The position numbers and the translations under genes are program-made. The notes under the pieces were generated by a model. It had not been told where the DNA came from. It saw nothing but the letters and a program-made list of their open reading frames with translations, and did not search any database. A stretch of DNA of 39,656 nt from Gracilaria vermiculophylla (lineage: Eukaryota > Rhodophyta > Florideophyceae > Gracilariales > Gracilariaceae), in assembly GCA_019155205.2 (NCBI GenBank), contig JAHNZQ020000079.1:135128-174783 (forward strand), in the 5' to 3' direction. Of the stretch, positions 1 through 11,106 are shown piece after piece (position 1 is the first letter of the stretch; every line of letters starts with the position of its first letter).

Positions 1-364
1 ACTCAATACTACCAATCATATTGTAACATGACATAAATGTACTAGCCACAATTCAATAATGCTTACAACAGCAAGGCACAACAAGGCATGACAGTTCCGT
101 ACACTCACGAGACCATGACAATGCACATATTCACTCAACCACCTTACACTCTCTGTATTCCGCCACCACTCGTATCCATACAGCAATGTGTGTGTATAGT
201 TACCATTACGAGGCACATTACACAAGACCATATCTGGTGTACATTAAGCTGAGTATGCAATGTGTACACCTGGAAACCATATGGTAGTGAACAACGTGCC
301 GAATAGCACAGCTGCACACGTGTACCACACAAAGTCCACATTAAACACAGCCCATGGTCCCCGG

Positions 365-1496
365 AACATTTAGTTGTCGGTGACAGCACAGGCACTTTAT
401 CCAACACTTTCTGCACTGTATTGTCCTTGTTCAGATGATCTATAGCCATTTCTAGATGTCTATCCGGCTTATCTATAGCGTCTTGCACAGTGGCAGCTAG
501 CTCGTCATCTCAAATGGCTGGGCTAACATCTTCAATGGCGGCGGATATCGTTTTCACATTGGACCCGGAGACTGTGATGTTGCAGTTCTTGAAATCGGAA
601 GCCAGAACTGTTCAGTTGTCGGGCCATTTTCCTCTCTTCTCATGGACGCTCTTCACGAAGACTTGCACGATGTCACGTATCGCGATGGGTGCCTCTTGGA
701 TTGTCTTCGAACGTAGCACGAGCGTTTGCATACGCTTGGCTAGAAAGGTTTAATAGGTGTCCACAAGGTCTTGTGGCAGTAAAGTCGGCATAGCTCGAGC
801 TTCTACCGGTCTGTCATAACCTATTGCAAACTCCTCAGCTAATAAAACTTCGTTTCCGTATAGATTGTTCGATATCCGTATGGCTCGCTGGACCAGTAGT
901 AAGTTTGTCCAACACTTCTCCTGTTTGCTGCTGGCTTCCTGAAAACGGAGGAATACATCACGTACGGTTCTGTGTTTGGATTCCAAAACATTATTGCTAT
1001 GTCTGCGAGGGGGCAACGGTCGGGTTTCTATGTCCTGATCTGCAAAATACTGCAGGAATATGCTGTTATCGAACGCTCGGTCGTATTCCACCGTCTTTGG
1101 GGTCCACAACAGCGTGATTCAATGTGCATCGAAGACTGTTATAGCGTTTGTCATCGCGGTGTTGTCGACTGTAGCACCCACTGACTAGCGAGAGGCGGCA
1201 TCCATGACATGCAGTACACAGTACTGGTTGAGGAACATACGGTCGACGCATACCGATTCCTTGAAACCTCGTGTCATTTCGCTGAGGGAAACTTTCCGAG
1301 TGTTCTTGGGCTTCGCGGCGGTGCTGCAGGCTGTGCACTTTTCTAAAGTCAACCGTAGATACTGATCTACTTGTGGGTTCCACAACTTGTTCCTTTGGAG
1401 AAAAATCTTGCTGTCTGAATAAGTCGAGTGTCCGTACACATGCTTGGGGACCTTGTCGACTAATGTCCAGAGGTCAGTCCACGGCTTTCTGCTCAT
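365..1496 (-). pseudogene. Copia-type integrase, broken by several stops
   Basis: Integrase inserts the element cDNA into the genome. The zinc-binding part ends in LEKCTACSTAA (C-x2-C). The catalytic core follows: VCVDRMFLNQYCVLHVMDAA holds the first Asp, and after stops at 1185 and 1119-1121 comes WTPKTVEYDRAFDNSIF with the second Asp. RHSNNVLESKHRTVRDVF holds the probable catalytic Glu. The same frame runs on past stops to VHEKRGKWPDN and to about 365, a C-terminal linker rich in charged residues. TGA replaces an expected Trp at 1119-1121. Beyond 365 similarity stops, so reverse transcriptase is not visible. Confidence 0.75.
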
Positions 1497-1569
1497 ATCC
1501 CTTTCAATTTATGCGGAGGTGCAAAAGAGATTGATCTCGTTATGCTCCGTAAGTCTGCCTGCCTGCAGG

Positions 1570-2043
1570 CTAGACGCCGAGTGCGGTATATAGGTTGTCC
1601 ATGTCTCTGCCAACCAACGTGATAGTCCTTCTAGACGTACCTTTGCTATCAGGTGGGAGAACCAATTTGTTCTGGTTGCCATGCATGATGTCGCAATGTT
1701 TCGTTACATTGTGCCCCACAAACCACTGAGAGGACCCTTCAATGACTAGGTGCCGTATCTCCATGATCGATTCGTCGTCTTTTTTGGCATTAAGCAATAC
1801 AGATCCCAGTATTTTCTTGGCTACGCTGCTGTGCTGCCCGTCCCCGTACTGCCAATAGGGTCAGTCTGCGATAGAGTTCGGTAGGAGCTCTAGGTGTCCG
1901 CTCCACTCGGGGTTGGCTAAGCTCAAGGTGAGCTTTAGTTCTGCCAAACCTATTCTGCTGTACGGTGCTCCGTCGTCTAGGAGTGGACCGACTTTGCCCT
2001 GCATCGAAGCCGCTGTTTTGTCGGGTGTGCTCAGCCTTGCCAT
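1570..2043 (-). pseudogene. Copia-type retropepsin (aspartic protease), broken by one stop
   Basis: This domain would cleave the Gag-Pol polyprotein. The active-site region reads LLDDGAPYSRIG, with DDGA in place of the usual D-S/T-G-A. After a TGA at 1861 the same frame continues with IRHLVIEGSSQWFVGHNVT and a Gly-Asn-Gln-rich turn, the C-terminal half of this protease type. Gag lies immediately upstream and integrase downstream. The single stop and the odd active site mean it is inactive as it stands. Confidence comes from the active-site-like motif plus position between gag and integrase. Confidence 0.65.
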
Positions 2044-2119
2044 GTAGAATTCTGACTACGATTCCGTCAGATCGGGCTGGATATAGCTCCGCGTCCGTCG
2101 ACCTCGCTTCGGGCTTCAG

Positions 2120-2973
2120 TGACCAGTCTACGTTGTGATCGCCCTTCCAGTGTCCGAACGTATGGCATTCGCGACAGCTTGTTCTCGCCTTGAGAGTTTC
2201 AATCTGCTCCGGTGTCCCCGCGACCTTTCTCTGCCATTGTGCCCATTTGACTCTTCTGAGGACGATCCTCGGTGCGTGTGATAATGTGCTGCGTTGCTTG
2301 ACTAAGGCCTCGATGGATGGTCTGCATTTCCCCTTGTCATTTGGTTACATTGATGAAGCACCGAGGCCATAGCTTCGTACGACACAGCCTTTAAATAGTT
2401 CTTTGTTGAGGACAAAGGCGTGAGATTTGAGCTTCTCGGTGCGGCATTTGCCAGAAAGGAGGCCCTTTGGTTGTTGTGAACATCCGTATTTGCCAGTAGA
2501 GCGAACGCTATCAGTGAATCGGAAAGTTTGGCTTCGGATCCATAGGCTTTTAATCTTGTCACCTGTGCCTGAAATCTCGATTTGAAGTTCTTATAGATTT
2601 CGTGATGGTTGCGTTTGGTGTTCATCAGCGTCATAAAGGTTTGGAAGACATCTGAAACCACAGATAGTGGAACAGGCTTGTAAAATGTATCCGCGATTGC
2701 TTCTACTCCTTCCTCAGAACGTATTACACTGTCGGGTATCGCCTTGCACAAATCTCTTGCCTGTCCGTATAACTGCGACTGCGACATGATTTCACGTGCC
2801 CCCTTGGCAATCTTGTTCCTGTTTGAATCCGTAAGAGTTTCCTGAAACACTTGCCGGAGAGAGACTGCTTTTGCATACTGCTTCTGATTTCCACGTCCAT
2901 CAGTCCACGGTACTGTTCGGGTGTCGCACGAGAAACACGGCCTTGACGGTATGTTAGATATTTCTAGGCCCAT
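2120..2973 (-). pseudogene. Copia-type gag (capsid plus zinc knuckle), broken
   Basis: Gag would form the virus-like particle and package element RNA. The open frame starts at an ATG at 2973 (MGLEISNIPS) and runs to a stop at 2302, about 223 residues. The segment FKSRFQAQVTRLKAYGSEAK followed by a helical stretch resembles copia gag of the UBN2 type. Reading on in the same direction to about 2135 gives a zinc knuckle CRECHTFGHWKGDH, which keeps the first Cys-Cys-His but has His where the last Cys is expected. Stops separate it from the first part, so the gene is dead. The family assignment rests on context with protease and integrase downstream. Confidence 0.65.
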
Positions 2974-3690
2974 AAATATTTAAAACCTAGAGCGTTTAAC
3001 GACGGCAAAGCACAAGATGGAAACCTGATTAGCTTTAACTGGTTCTCTTCTATGTTTTCTACTCGTCCCTAGACTCCCTGCTAAACTAGCAAACAAACGC
3101 GCTTAAGTACCCATATCTGCTGGTCTGCTTCCCCTGCCACGTAACCATCGACTCCTCAACCAAAAGTCCGGAGAGATACACGATTTGGTCATTCCCACTC
3201 AAGAATGGGTGCACTACATCACGGTGCTTTAACTTCATTTCTGTTGTTGCGGCGATTGGATTCCATCTCTTACATTGCGTTTTATCACGTGACAGTTTCG
3301 TGTCAATCTACATGTACGTGTGCATTTAATGACATAAAATTCACAGTATTACTTTATATAGCCATGCCAAAAAATTTTAAAAACACTTTGAAGACGATAT
3401 TGAGATTGACAAACCATACCATGGAACATCTCTCCGTAATGGAGCTTATTACTACCGAAAGCGGGACAATCAGAGCCCCGTATTGTTGAAAACACCCTTG
3501 TTGGGAGGGTTTCCTGAGGTGCAGTGGTTGTTTCCCCTGCTAAAAGCACAGTATACAGCCCAATGTGATATGGTGCGTTTCAAGATCATATTAATTATAG
3601 CACGGTGTGCCAAAACTGTACTTCAAGCTAGGATTTGCATATCGTCTATGCAGAATCGTTCAGAAAAATATATAAGCCGTCTTCTTTTCA
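2974..3690. other. No gene seen; AT-rich spacer with part of a dispersed repeat
   Basis: No convincing ORF on either strand. The right half contains a repeat copy (3421-3553) that also occurs at 33210-33360. The left half may include the 5' LTR of the copia element, since gag starts at 2973, but LTR ends cannot be placed without a second copy. At 3601-3625 a sequence beginning CACGGTGTGCCAAAACTG looks like a Tc1-type terminal repeat and may be the left end of the Tc1 relic that follows. Confidence 0.5.
3421..3553 (+). repeat. Dispersed repeat, copy 1 (partner at 33210-33360)
   Basis: Shares a series of matching blocks in the same order and orientation with 33210-33360: an ACATCTCCGT-like block, ACC-x-CCGAA, GTTGTTGAAAAC / TGGTGAAAAC, GGTGCAG(T/C)GG and a terminal (C/T)ACAGTA. 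Spacing differs by small indels. Nature unknown; it could be an LTR or MITE end. Confidence 0.45.
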
Positions 3691-3696
3691 GTAGAA

Positions 3697-4680
3697 ATGG
3701 CTCGAGTTTCTCCACTTTACAAGAAACAACAGCTTCAATTCATAAAATCAAATGCCTTAAAGTACTCCATCAGTGCTTTCGCTCAGCACCTGAAGCGTTC
3801 TAGGGACACAATTGCTAATTTTCTTATATCCAGAATCACTTTAAAAGCTGACTCCAGCAGACAGAAGGGAAATAAAAAGAAAACCTTTTAGCAAAGGAAA
3901 AGTATCGTGCAAAATAATTGGAATGAATCTCAATTTCAACGTTTCAAAATGAACAATATGAGGCACGTAAATAGAAATATAAGTTTATAAAATAACGAAA
4001 ACTCTGTATTTCTCCAAGCCAATCACAAGCAAGAAAGGGTTGATTGGTGCGCGAGAAAAGCGTACTGGAAACGAGAATTGGAAAATGTTTTATGTACTGA
4101 TCAAAAAAGTTCAATCTTGACGGACCAGACTGCTACAAATATTATTGACATGATCTTTGTTAACAACGTTATGAAATTTATATTTTGCATCTGATGGAGG
4201 GTCTGTAATGGTCTTGGCTGGAATTTTCAGAAAAGGTCTCACTGAAAATGCATTTATTGAAACATCCAGGAACGCAGAAAAACTAAAAGAAGTGCTATAC
4301 AATTATTTGCTACCATTTTGGTACTGTTTCCATAAGGAAATCTTCATTGTTAAACAGTATAATTCGCTAGTTCTTACTGCTCATTTAGTCAAAAACTAGT
4401 TACAAGTGTAGAACATATATGTGTTGTAGATTGGTCGGTGCGCTACTCAGATTTGAAGCCAATCTAAATCTTTTTTGGTATCGCTGGCTGGGAAGATTTA
4501 TTCTACTGGAATGCAATTTCAGACAGTTTTTTAACTCAAAACCGTATTATAAATTGCTGGAAATCTATATCAGTATCAAGTGTGGAAAAGAAGTTTACTC
4601 TTTTCCATAACAAAGCATTAGAGATATAGAGCAAAGAGGATGTAAAATAAACTATTGAGCGTCTCGCAGTAAAGATTTTT
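3697..4680 (+). pseudogene. Tc1/mariner transposase relic (copy T1)
   Basis: The ATG at 3697 opens a helix-turn-helix-like N-terminus: MARVSPLYKKQQ, then ISAFAQHLKRSRDTIANFL, the DNA-binding part of a Tc1 transposase. Downstream pieces in shifted frames match the rest of the family in order: NHKQERVDWCARKAYWKREL (before the first catalytic Asp), ENVLCTDQKSS, a GMVLAGIF-like block near 4205, and VVDWSVRYSDLKPI near 4430, the position of the usual W-x-A-x-SPDLNPIENLWG with the catalytic Glu. Many stops and frameshifts; long dead. A possible left terminal repeat lies at 3601-3625; no right one was found. Confidence 0.75.
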
Positions 4681-5165
4681 ACTTGATGAATATTTGTTTT
4701 TGAAACGGGGTTTTGACTTTAAGTTTTTCTCGAACCCAGTTCTGTAGGCATAAAGTAGAAATTTGGTAGATTCTTCGCCATTTTAGCGCACGTCAAATGA
4801 TTATAAAACAGTCTGCAAGTAACAAAATATAAAAATAGATAGCCACCCTCTATCCATATCAGTAAGATCTGCGTGTGTCAAGTGTAGGATTTGTTGCAGG
4901 CTCGCATCCATCCAAGCCAGAATAAAGCACAATTGATATGAATAGTTATCTAAAAAACAACCAAATATCTACAAGCCACCCACAGAGAGCGGGCCCTACA
5001 GCTATAATCGGATCAATCTGGCGATTCAGCATCATTGTTGAACGAAGCGCCTAATAGTTTTTGCGATGCTAATTGGCCCCTAAAATAAAACCCAAATTCT
5101 AAATAGTCGATTAAATAGCAAATATGTTTCTTAGTGACTCCTGCATTACAAAGAGCAAAATTTCT

Positions 5166-5365
5166 AGTGGTTTGATCTGCTCCGTGACTATTCTTAGGTT
5201 CACGTCAAATTCGCTGGTGTGGGCTAAGTGGCCAGGCTCTGTTGTTAGTGATGCCGAAACACTATAATCGGGAGCGTGCTGGGTGTCCCCGCGGCGGTAC
5301 TGTAGCCAAATGGATGGACTGTAGAAATAACAAAGGTCTGCATTATACTCAGGGAAGTGCTTGAG
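5166..5365 (+). repeat. Diverged direct repeat, copy A (copy B 5608-5805)
   Basis: Starts AGTGGTTTGATCTGCTCC and matches copy B (AGTGGTTTGACATGCTTC) through shared landmarks in the same order: CCGTGAC / TCGTGAC, GATGCCGAAAC / GATGCCGGCGC, GAGCGTG / CAGCGTG, GTGTCCC, GGTACTGTA / GGTCCTGTA, and TGGATG-GACTG / TGGATGTACTG. Period about 442 bp. Origin unknown. Confidence 0.4.
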
Positions 5366-5607
5366 TTTCTATATTTACACTAAGTGATGATAAGCTCCTC
5401 GATGTCCAGACTACTGTGACTTCTGAAATGAACCAGCTCATTGGTCCGCTCTTGAATTGGTCTCCCTTTCCATCAGGCGCCATGTCCGTCAAATCAATCG
5501 GTGAACGTTAGCAATCTGGCAATCCAGTACATTTCGTCATTCTGGGCCTGCCATTTTCATTCTCTGGTATCAATTGCACTTTCTGAAACATATGCAGCAA
5601 TGTTTGC

Positions 5608-5805
5608 AGTGGTTTGACATGCTTCGTGACAACTTGCAGCTTCAAGTTTAATTATTAGCAGTATCCCAGGTATCAATGGTAGAGTCTAATTGATGCCGGC
5701 GCGATACAGTAGGCAGCGTGGTATGTGTCCCTATTGAGGTCCTGTATAAATGTGGATGTACTGCAACGAGCCTACAGCTACTCTTCATACTTAGAGAAGT
5801 TCGTG
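5608..5805 (+). repeat. Diverged direct repeat, copy B
   Basis: Partner of 5166-5365, same orientation; the best-matching part is 5690-5765. Too diverged for a recent tandem duplication. Confidence 0.4.
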
Positions 5806-7466
5806 AGCTACTTCATCCATACTGAGCAGAGCCAAGCACCTTCTGGCTATACCATCGACCCCTATGATTTTTACAGTCAACCGGCAGGCTAGTATGCGGC
5901 ACATCAGCTCTCACAGACCTTCATGTACTACGAATCAGATAGAACTACTTCTTTTTGTCAATCTCTACCTACAGTTGTTTTAATGCTGCCCTCAACATCC
6001 TATGGAGCAATTGGGTTTTTTCGTCTAGGTCGAGACTCCCCTTTGGTCCATAGATCATCCTTTTCTCCTTGAATATATGGTACTTTGGTGTGTGCACTGC
6101 GTACCGTACTACAATTTAGTCTTATGACTTAAAACGTGTAGGTACACACCAATTGAAAGAGAGAAAAGATTCAAAAGGAAGCAAAATGTCGGATACCATT
6201 CATTTTTAGCAAATACTGTAGAAGAGTCTCGCAGTTCATCGATCCATACCATTTGGAAAAATGTCTTTCGAAAAATAGTTAGCAACTCGCTCACCGTGAA
6301 GAAGATGTGCTTTGCTTTCTTAAAAACCTAGTCTGAACAACAAAAAAGACATACTACGAGATAAAACCGATAGAGCTTCCCTCAGTGGTCAGCAGAACTA
6401 CAAAACATTTGTGCCTGAACTGCTAGGGAAAGCAACGCTGACCCGCCCGGTAACGCAGATCTGCCTGACCAATTGGTAATCGAAAATGAAATAGAAAGTG
6501 TCCGTATGGCAGGTTCCCGCTTGCATAGCAACGCGATTACTGCTGTATGGGATGACGGCACCGATTAGGAGTAAATTGAAAGCATCCCGTGGTGGAGTAT
6601 CAGTTCATGGAACAGGACGGTCGGGAGTACACATATCAAATGATTCGGATACCTCTGCGGGTGCACCGATTGCCCATGTCTCTCCAGAGGCAGCCATTGA
6701 CTACGCTGCCGAGATCCGTGGAAGCCATTTATAACCAATTTACAGACGAGACGTTTCACCAGGTTGCTGACACTTCAACCACTCCCGAAATCTCGCGTAT
6801 TTTGTCAATTAAAAATCCAATTGGAGAAAGGACACAACCTCAAGACTACGAGAGCACGGTATTCTACTACGTCCCATAACCAATCGGTAAAGCTGTGAAG
6901 ACAGCCCATGGAGATGAATCGAACGGGGGTGGATCGTCGGACGTAGAGAAAAGGTACCGATGGAAGCCAAAAAGAAAAAAGAAGAAAAACAATTGAAAAA
7001 AAATGAGGCGTATGGTCTGTTTCCAAGAAATCAAGTACTGTGTTCAAAATGGACGTCTTGATAGAGCAATATAAAAACTGCAGACGGAGAAAGCAGTAGA
7101 AATCTCGCCGGAAGGGAACGAGTCGCATCAAAAGTAAAAACCAAACGGCGCGCATCATATGATGCAGATCTTGGAGATGGGAATCTGAAAATACTGCAGC
7201 CCTTGAATGAAAGATTTCCGAAGACTGTTGAATACTGTGCTTAAAGGCCGGCAGATTTTGACGCTTGGTGAACGGAAGATGTTCTGATGAAGTTTCCTGA
7301 GAACCAGCACCGTCTTAAATATCCAAGTGGGAGATAAATAGTTTAATAGTGATAACCACATTGCGTGTATTGACTTCCTTCAAAGGTTTACGCTTGCAGG
7401 TGACCAGAATGATTCACTAATAAATGCCCTACATGCTTGTTTTAGTTTTGAACTAAAGAGATTAGC

Positions 7467-8519
7467 ATGCACGTTGCTCTACAGCCAGATGAGGGAAAAC
7501 GCCAAGACGGTAGAAAAGGATGCCAACGACATACTCTGCATACATCCTCTAATGGTAGGCATTCTGATGGAGACGTATGCTGCCGGTATGACTATCAAAG
7601 ATACTTACGTCAGAGTATTAGATTGGAATCCGTGTTCCAGGCAGACCAAGTGGGAATTACCAAAATCTTTCTTAACCACGGCCTCTCGGAGTGGTAACGT
7701 ATGAAATACCTCTCCGGGAAAGGCCTTGTACGCCGAAAACGTTAGTAAGGCCATCAGAGGACACTTTTTTAAACATTAGGCGACTCATCGTGAACTGAAC
7801 TGCTACGATTTTGCCCGATGCGCCCGATGGATTTATGACACCCACCTAGCATAAAGATGCGATCAGATATCGGCCCGTACTAATAATAGGGATAAAAAGA
7901 AAGCCTAAAGAGTTTTGGCGATGGACAACTTCTCAACCTCAGAGAAAGTGAGGCCAGTATGTTTTGGAGTTTTTAACACAGGTGGTCGATTAAATAAACG
8001 CAAACGGCCCCCAAGTAGCTACACCACCCTCCAAATAGTCTTCTACACTTCCCCCCTACTCCAGAAATGGCCAGGTCACAAATCAAACCAGAACGATGTT
8101 TACCATGCGGCGTTTGTTATGGGATATGCGATGAGTACGCCCCGAAACCAACAAGCATTGTACCAAGCGGCAATATTTCGAGCCGTATGGGTGACGAAAG
8201 CTTCCCAAAAAACCTGTTTCATCGCCCTTCAGGGATTTATCGAATACTTAACTTTTTATTGGCACTGTTTACAATCGTACAACTTACTAACTGCATTTCT
8301 CAGCTTAGCTCCACGACAACGCGCAATTCTCATGCGAGGTCGAAAAGAATACGTAGAAAGTTTGTTCTCGACGCCAGCGGAATGCTGAATACAACCATCT
8401 TTGGTGGGCACCGATCAGCGCATGCCGTCGCAACAGCAACCAAGGAATTCCCAACTATATACAACGCTTACACAAAGGACGCACGAGGCCCAGAAAGGCG
8501 ATTAAGAAAGAAAAAATAA
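7467..8519 (+). pseudogene. Possible gag remnant of the gypsy relic
   Basis: I do not recognise this firmly. At 7474-7704 one frame gives a helix-rich, charged segment (QMRENAKTVEKDANDILCIH, then GILMETYAAGMTIKDTYVRV), compatible with a capsid domain. At 8067-8519 another frame has CLPCGVCYGICDEY, a Cys-rich run that could be a mutated CCHC knuckle, then a basic tail ending RRLRKKK. Frames shift between the pieces. Position upstream of a same-strand reverse transcriptase is the main argument for gag; it could be unrelated. Confidence 0.3.
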
Positions 8520-8570
8520 AGGGTGGGCCTCATACTCCTCCTAGCTGGACTTAGATAAGCAGCCACACAG

Positions 8571-8651
8571 TGTTAGAAAAACAGACAAGCTATTTGCGCT
8601 ATACTCTCTTGTGCCACAGGGCGCACAGTTCACCATTTGAACTATCAACAC
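8571..8651 (+). repeat. 81-bp direct repeat, copy 1
   Basis: Begins TGTTAGAAAAACAGACAAGC. The 81 bp are repeated at 8802-8882 with four mismatches by eye (about 95% identity). The 150 bp between the copies is unique. The duplication is much younger than the decay around it. Confidence 0.85.
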
Positions 8652-8801
8652 GCCCCCTCGCCCTGTACTTTCTTACAGAACGAGACCTCAAGCTTACAGT
8701 AACCACTTTTTACCACTGCTGTACACATGTACAATTTCTCAGGCTCAGGTCACTTCTGGAAATTGAACCTAGGATTCTAGCGTTTAGCTGAGCCCATAAC
8801 C

Positions 8802-8882
8802 TGTTAGAAAAACAGACGAGCTATTTGCGCTATATTCTCTTGTGGCACAGGGCGCACAGTTCACCATTTGTACTATCAACAC
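8802..8882 (+). repeat. 81-bp direct repeat, copy 2
   Basis: Begins TGTTAGAAAAACAGACGAGC; partner of 8571-8651, start-to-start distance 231 bp. Similarity ends abruptly after CTATCAACAC. Confidence 0.85.
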
Positions 8883-9679
8883 ACAGAACCTCGAGAATCT
8901 AGAAGGGATAGAAGCCAAATGGCTATCATTGAAGCACGGAAAAACGATCGAGTCGACACGATTTGTTTCATGCAACACGACAAATACAAAACTTCTATCA
9001 CCATTGGGATCTCAAACACGCAAAGAGTACAGTGTCCATCCGTTCTGAGCACTACTGCCAGACATAGAGTTTTGGCTGTGTGAAAGCCCTTTATTTTCGT
9101 CGATCTACTAGCAACATAATTTACACTGGGTGCCTAATTACTAAACGAAAAGACAAGGGGATTTACACCGGTGCCGAAACGATTGCCCTCTGTAGAGGCT
9201 GCCGAAACGCCAACATGTCCCTATCTCTTCCGATCACACCATGAAAAAGTACCGAGAAACCAACAGCTGCAGGTAGTAGGTTTAACTATGTACGCTGTGC
9301 TTATTATATGGTACTGCAATCATCACACAAAGTGGTTGTCGAAGATACCTGGAACCAACCCGGACTCGTATCCGTTCAAAACGACTACGATTTCGTGGTT
9401 TATCACTTCACCTCTATTATCATATGGATTGGAAAATACCCCCAACATTTTTTCAAGGTGTTTCTCACAAGGTTTAGTGAGCAATTTGTAATAGTAGCCT
9501 AACAGATGGTTACCGGCTAAGCACTCCTTGCCCCAGGCGCAGTGTTTTTCGTTTCAGTGCAATCCCTCAACGAAAGCGACGACTGCAAGGAGGAAAGGGC
9601 GACATTATTCATGCTCACCAGAAACATTCAATCACCAGTTGGAAGGGCAACATCAACATTGGAGTCGTAGGTGCCATCT

Positions 9680-10530
9680 TGAGACACAACGTTGTTGAAC
9701 CATCCGAACCTTTCAAATCCATGGGATATTGCCCATTGAGTTCTATGAATGCGAGCATACACCATATCAAAGGCAGACCGGTAGCCAGACCAGTGTGTCA
9801 GGCCTCATGTCGCACCGGATCAAAAGCCCGAGAAATGGAACTCCAAGAGGGTGGACGTATGCAGAAAAAAGAGATTATGAAATCAACTACGCTCGGACAG
9901 ACCAACCCACATATTTTGGCCCAGTAGATGAGAGACACCCAAACGAGGTTTTTCGTCTCCTGCAGAAATTGAAATGCCGAAACGACTGGAAAATGGGTAT
10001 CTTAATGGAAGATAGAAAAATAAAGACGGTCACGTGCAACACGGGGCTTCACAATTTTCCACGGTCGCCATTGAGATTCCGAAACGCATCCGACACACTT
10101 AAGGGGACGTTGCACATTTTGCTTTCGAGGAATAAATAGCAAACCATAGTGGCAGAAATCGATGATGTCGTGATCTATTTTCGTAACATCAGGGACCATT
10201 TCAATCATCTGTAAACTGTAAATGGACTGCGATAATAGCTGCAAATGATTCATAAGTTGAAAAAATGTTCGTACATTGAAGAGAAAGTAGAATACCTGGA
10301 ACAAATTATCAGTCCAAGATTATTGAAAGCGCATGAAAGGAACATCTCAGCAGTGCAAGAATTACAAATGCCAAGTAACAAAATGAATCCGCATTACTTT
10401 ATCTGTTTGTTTAATGTGTACCGTCAGTTCAAAAAAGAACTTGCAAACAACACCGTTTTAATAATCATTATGGTACAGAAAGGCCACTCGACGAATTTAG
10501 ACTACCTGAAGGACGACTAAATACAGGCCT
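9680..10530 (+). pseudogene. Ty3/gypsy reverse transcriptase relic
   Basis: Pieces in shifted frames follow gypsy reverse transcriptase order. HNVVEPSEPF matches the entry motif (N-V-I-E-P-S). KMGILMEDRKIKTVTCNTGL matches the Q-I-x-M-x-x-x-D-x-x-KT-F-x-x-x-x-G block. FPRSPLRFRNASDTLKGTL matches the F-x-x-MPFGL-x-NAP-TFQ block. VAEIDDVVIYFRNIRDHFNH (from 10150) is the catalytic Y-x-DD-x-IYS box, with both Asp kept. KLKKCSYIEEKVEYLEQIIS and LFNVYRQFKK near 10260-10440 are the thumb and connection. There is no intact frame longer than about 130 codons, so it is an old relic. It is not a close match to the gypsy elements at 15.5-18.8 kb or 36-39.6 kb. Confidence 0.75.
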
Positions 10531-11106
10531 TGAGTAAGACATTCGTTCTCTTGGTACTGTAATACAAAAAAAAATCGAAATCAAAAATACATTCAAGTCC
10601 AGAAACCGTTTCAAAGACATAATATCTTTATCAACTTCGATACTCTCTTGGTTATTCAGTTACAAATGTTTTCAAAGTTAATGTGAATAACACCAATGCA
10701 GCGTTTGGGCATTGAATTAATGTAGCCATTAATTGTAGAAATAGAAATATTGTCCTATGTATTCCTAATACTGTTTTTCGAACCAAAGCCTGTGCTAAAT
10801 TGCCTTCCATGGATGTTAACCTTTCTTGATAATAAACCTCACAGATTGCCGATGGGATTTAAGTCCATTGAGCGCGCTAGCCATTCCATTACCTTTACAT
10901 TTGCTGCTCGTAGCCAGTCTGACACTAATTTAGATTTTTGTACCGGTGCATAATCTTATACAAAATATCCTGAAAAGAGCATATAGTTATAAAGAACTTC
11001 TTTGAAGCATGCAAAGTCCGTATTGCTATCAATAAAGGCAATATTTGTTGATTCATATTCTACTATACGAGCCCATACCATTACAAAACCTCTTCCAAAG
11101 TCTCTT

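Larger units (their letters stand above)
1..2973 (-). mobile_element. Decayed Ty1/copia-type LTR retrotransposon, truncated at window edge
   Basis: On the minus strand the order is gag, protease, integrase, with no reverse transcriptase between protease and integrase, which is the copia order. Each domain is readable although in-frame stops interrupt all of them. Gag and protease share one frame; the integrase is in another, so at least one frameshift lies between 1497 and 1570. The reverse transcriptase and the downstream LTR would lie to the left of position 1 or are lost; positions 1-365 hold no recognisable domain. No LTR could be defined to the right of gag because no second copy is in the window. 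Confidence 0.8.
4690..6490. other. No gene seen; AT-rich, contains a diverged duplication
   Basis: No ORF with recognisable content on either strand. The only structure I see is a pair of diverged direct repeats (5166-5365 and 5608-5805). The rest looks like mutated filler, possibly old element remains. Confidence 0.5.
6500..10560 (+). mobile_element. Heavily decayed Ty3/gypsy retrotransposon relic
   Basis: The only secure part is a plus-strand gypsy reverse transcriptase (9680-10530). Upstream, 6500-9080 shows short plus-strand frames with gag-like texture but no decisive motif, and 9170-9670 shows nothing I can assign. No LTR pair was found. Extent is therefore approximate: left boundary set where plus-strand open frames begin, right boundary where reverse transcriptase similarity fades. 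Confidence 0.5.

Noticed and set aside
7155..7361. Minus-strand open frames over 6.8-7.4 kb as genes
   Set aside because: They are Leu/Phe-rich complements of AT-rich plus-strand relic and have no motif.
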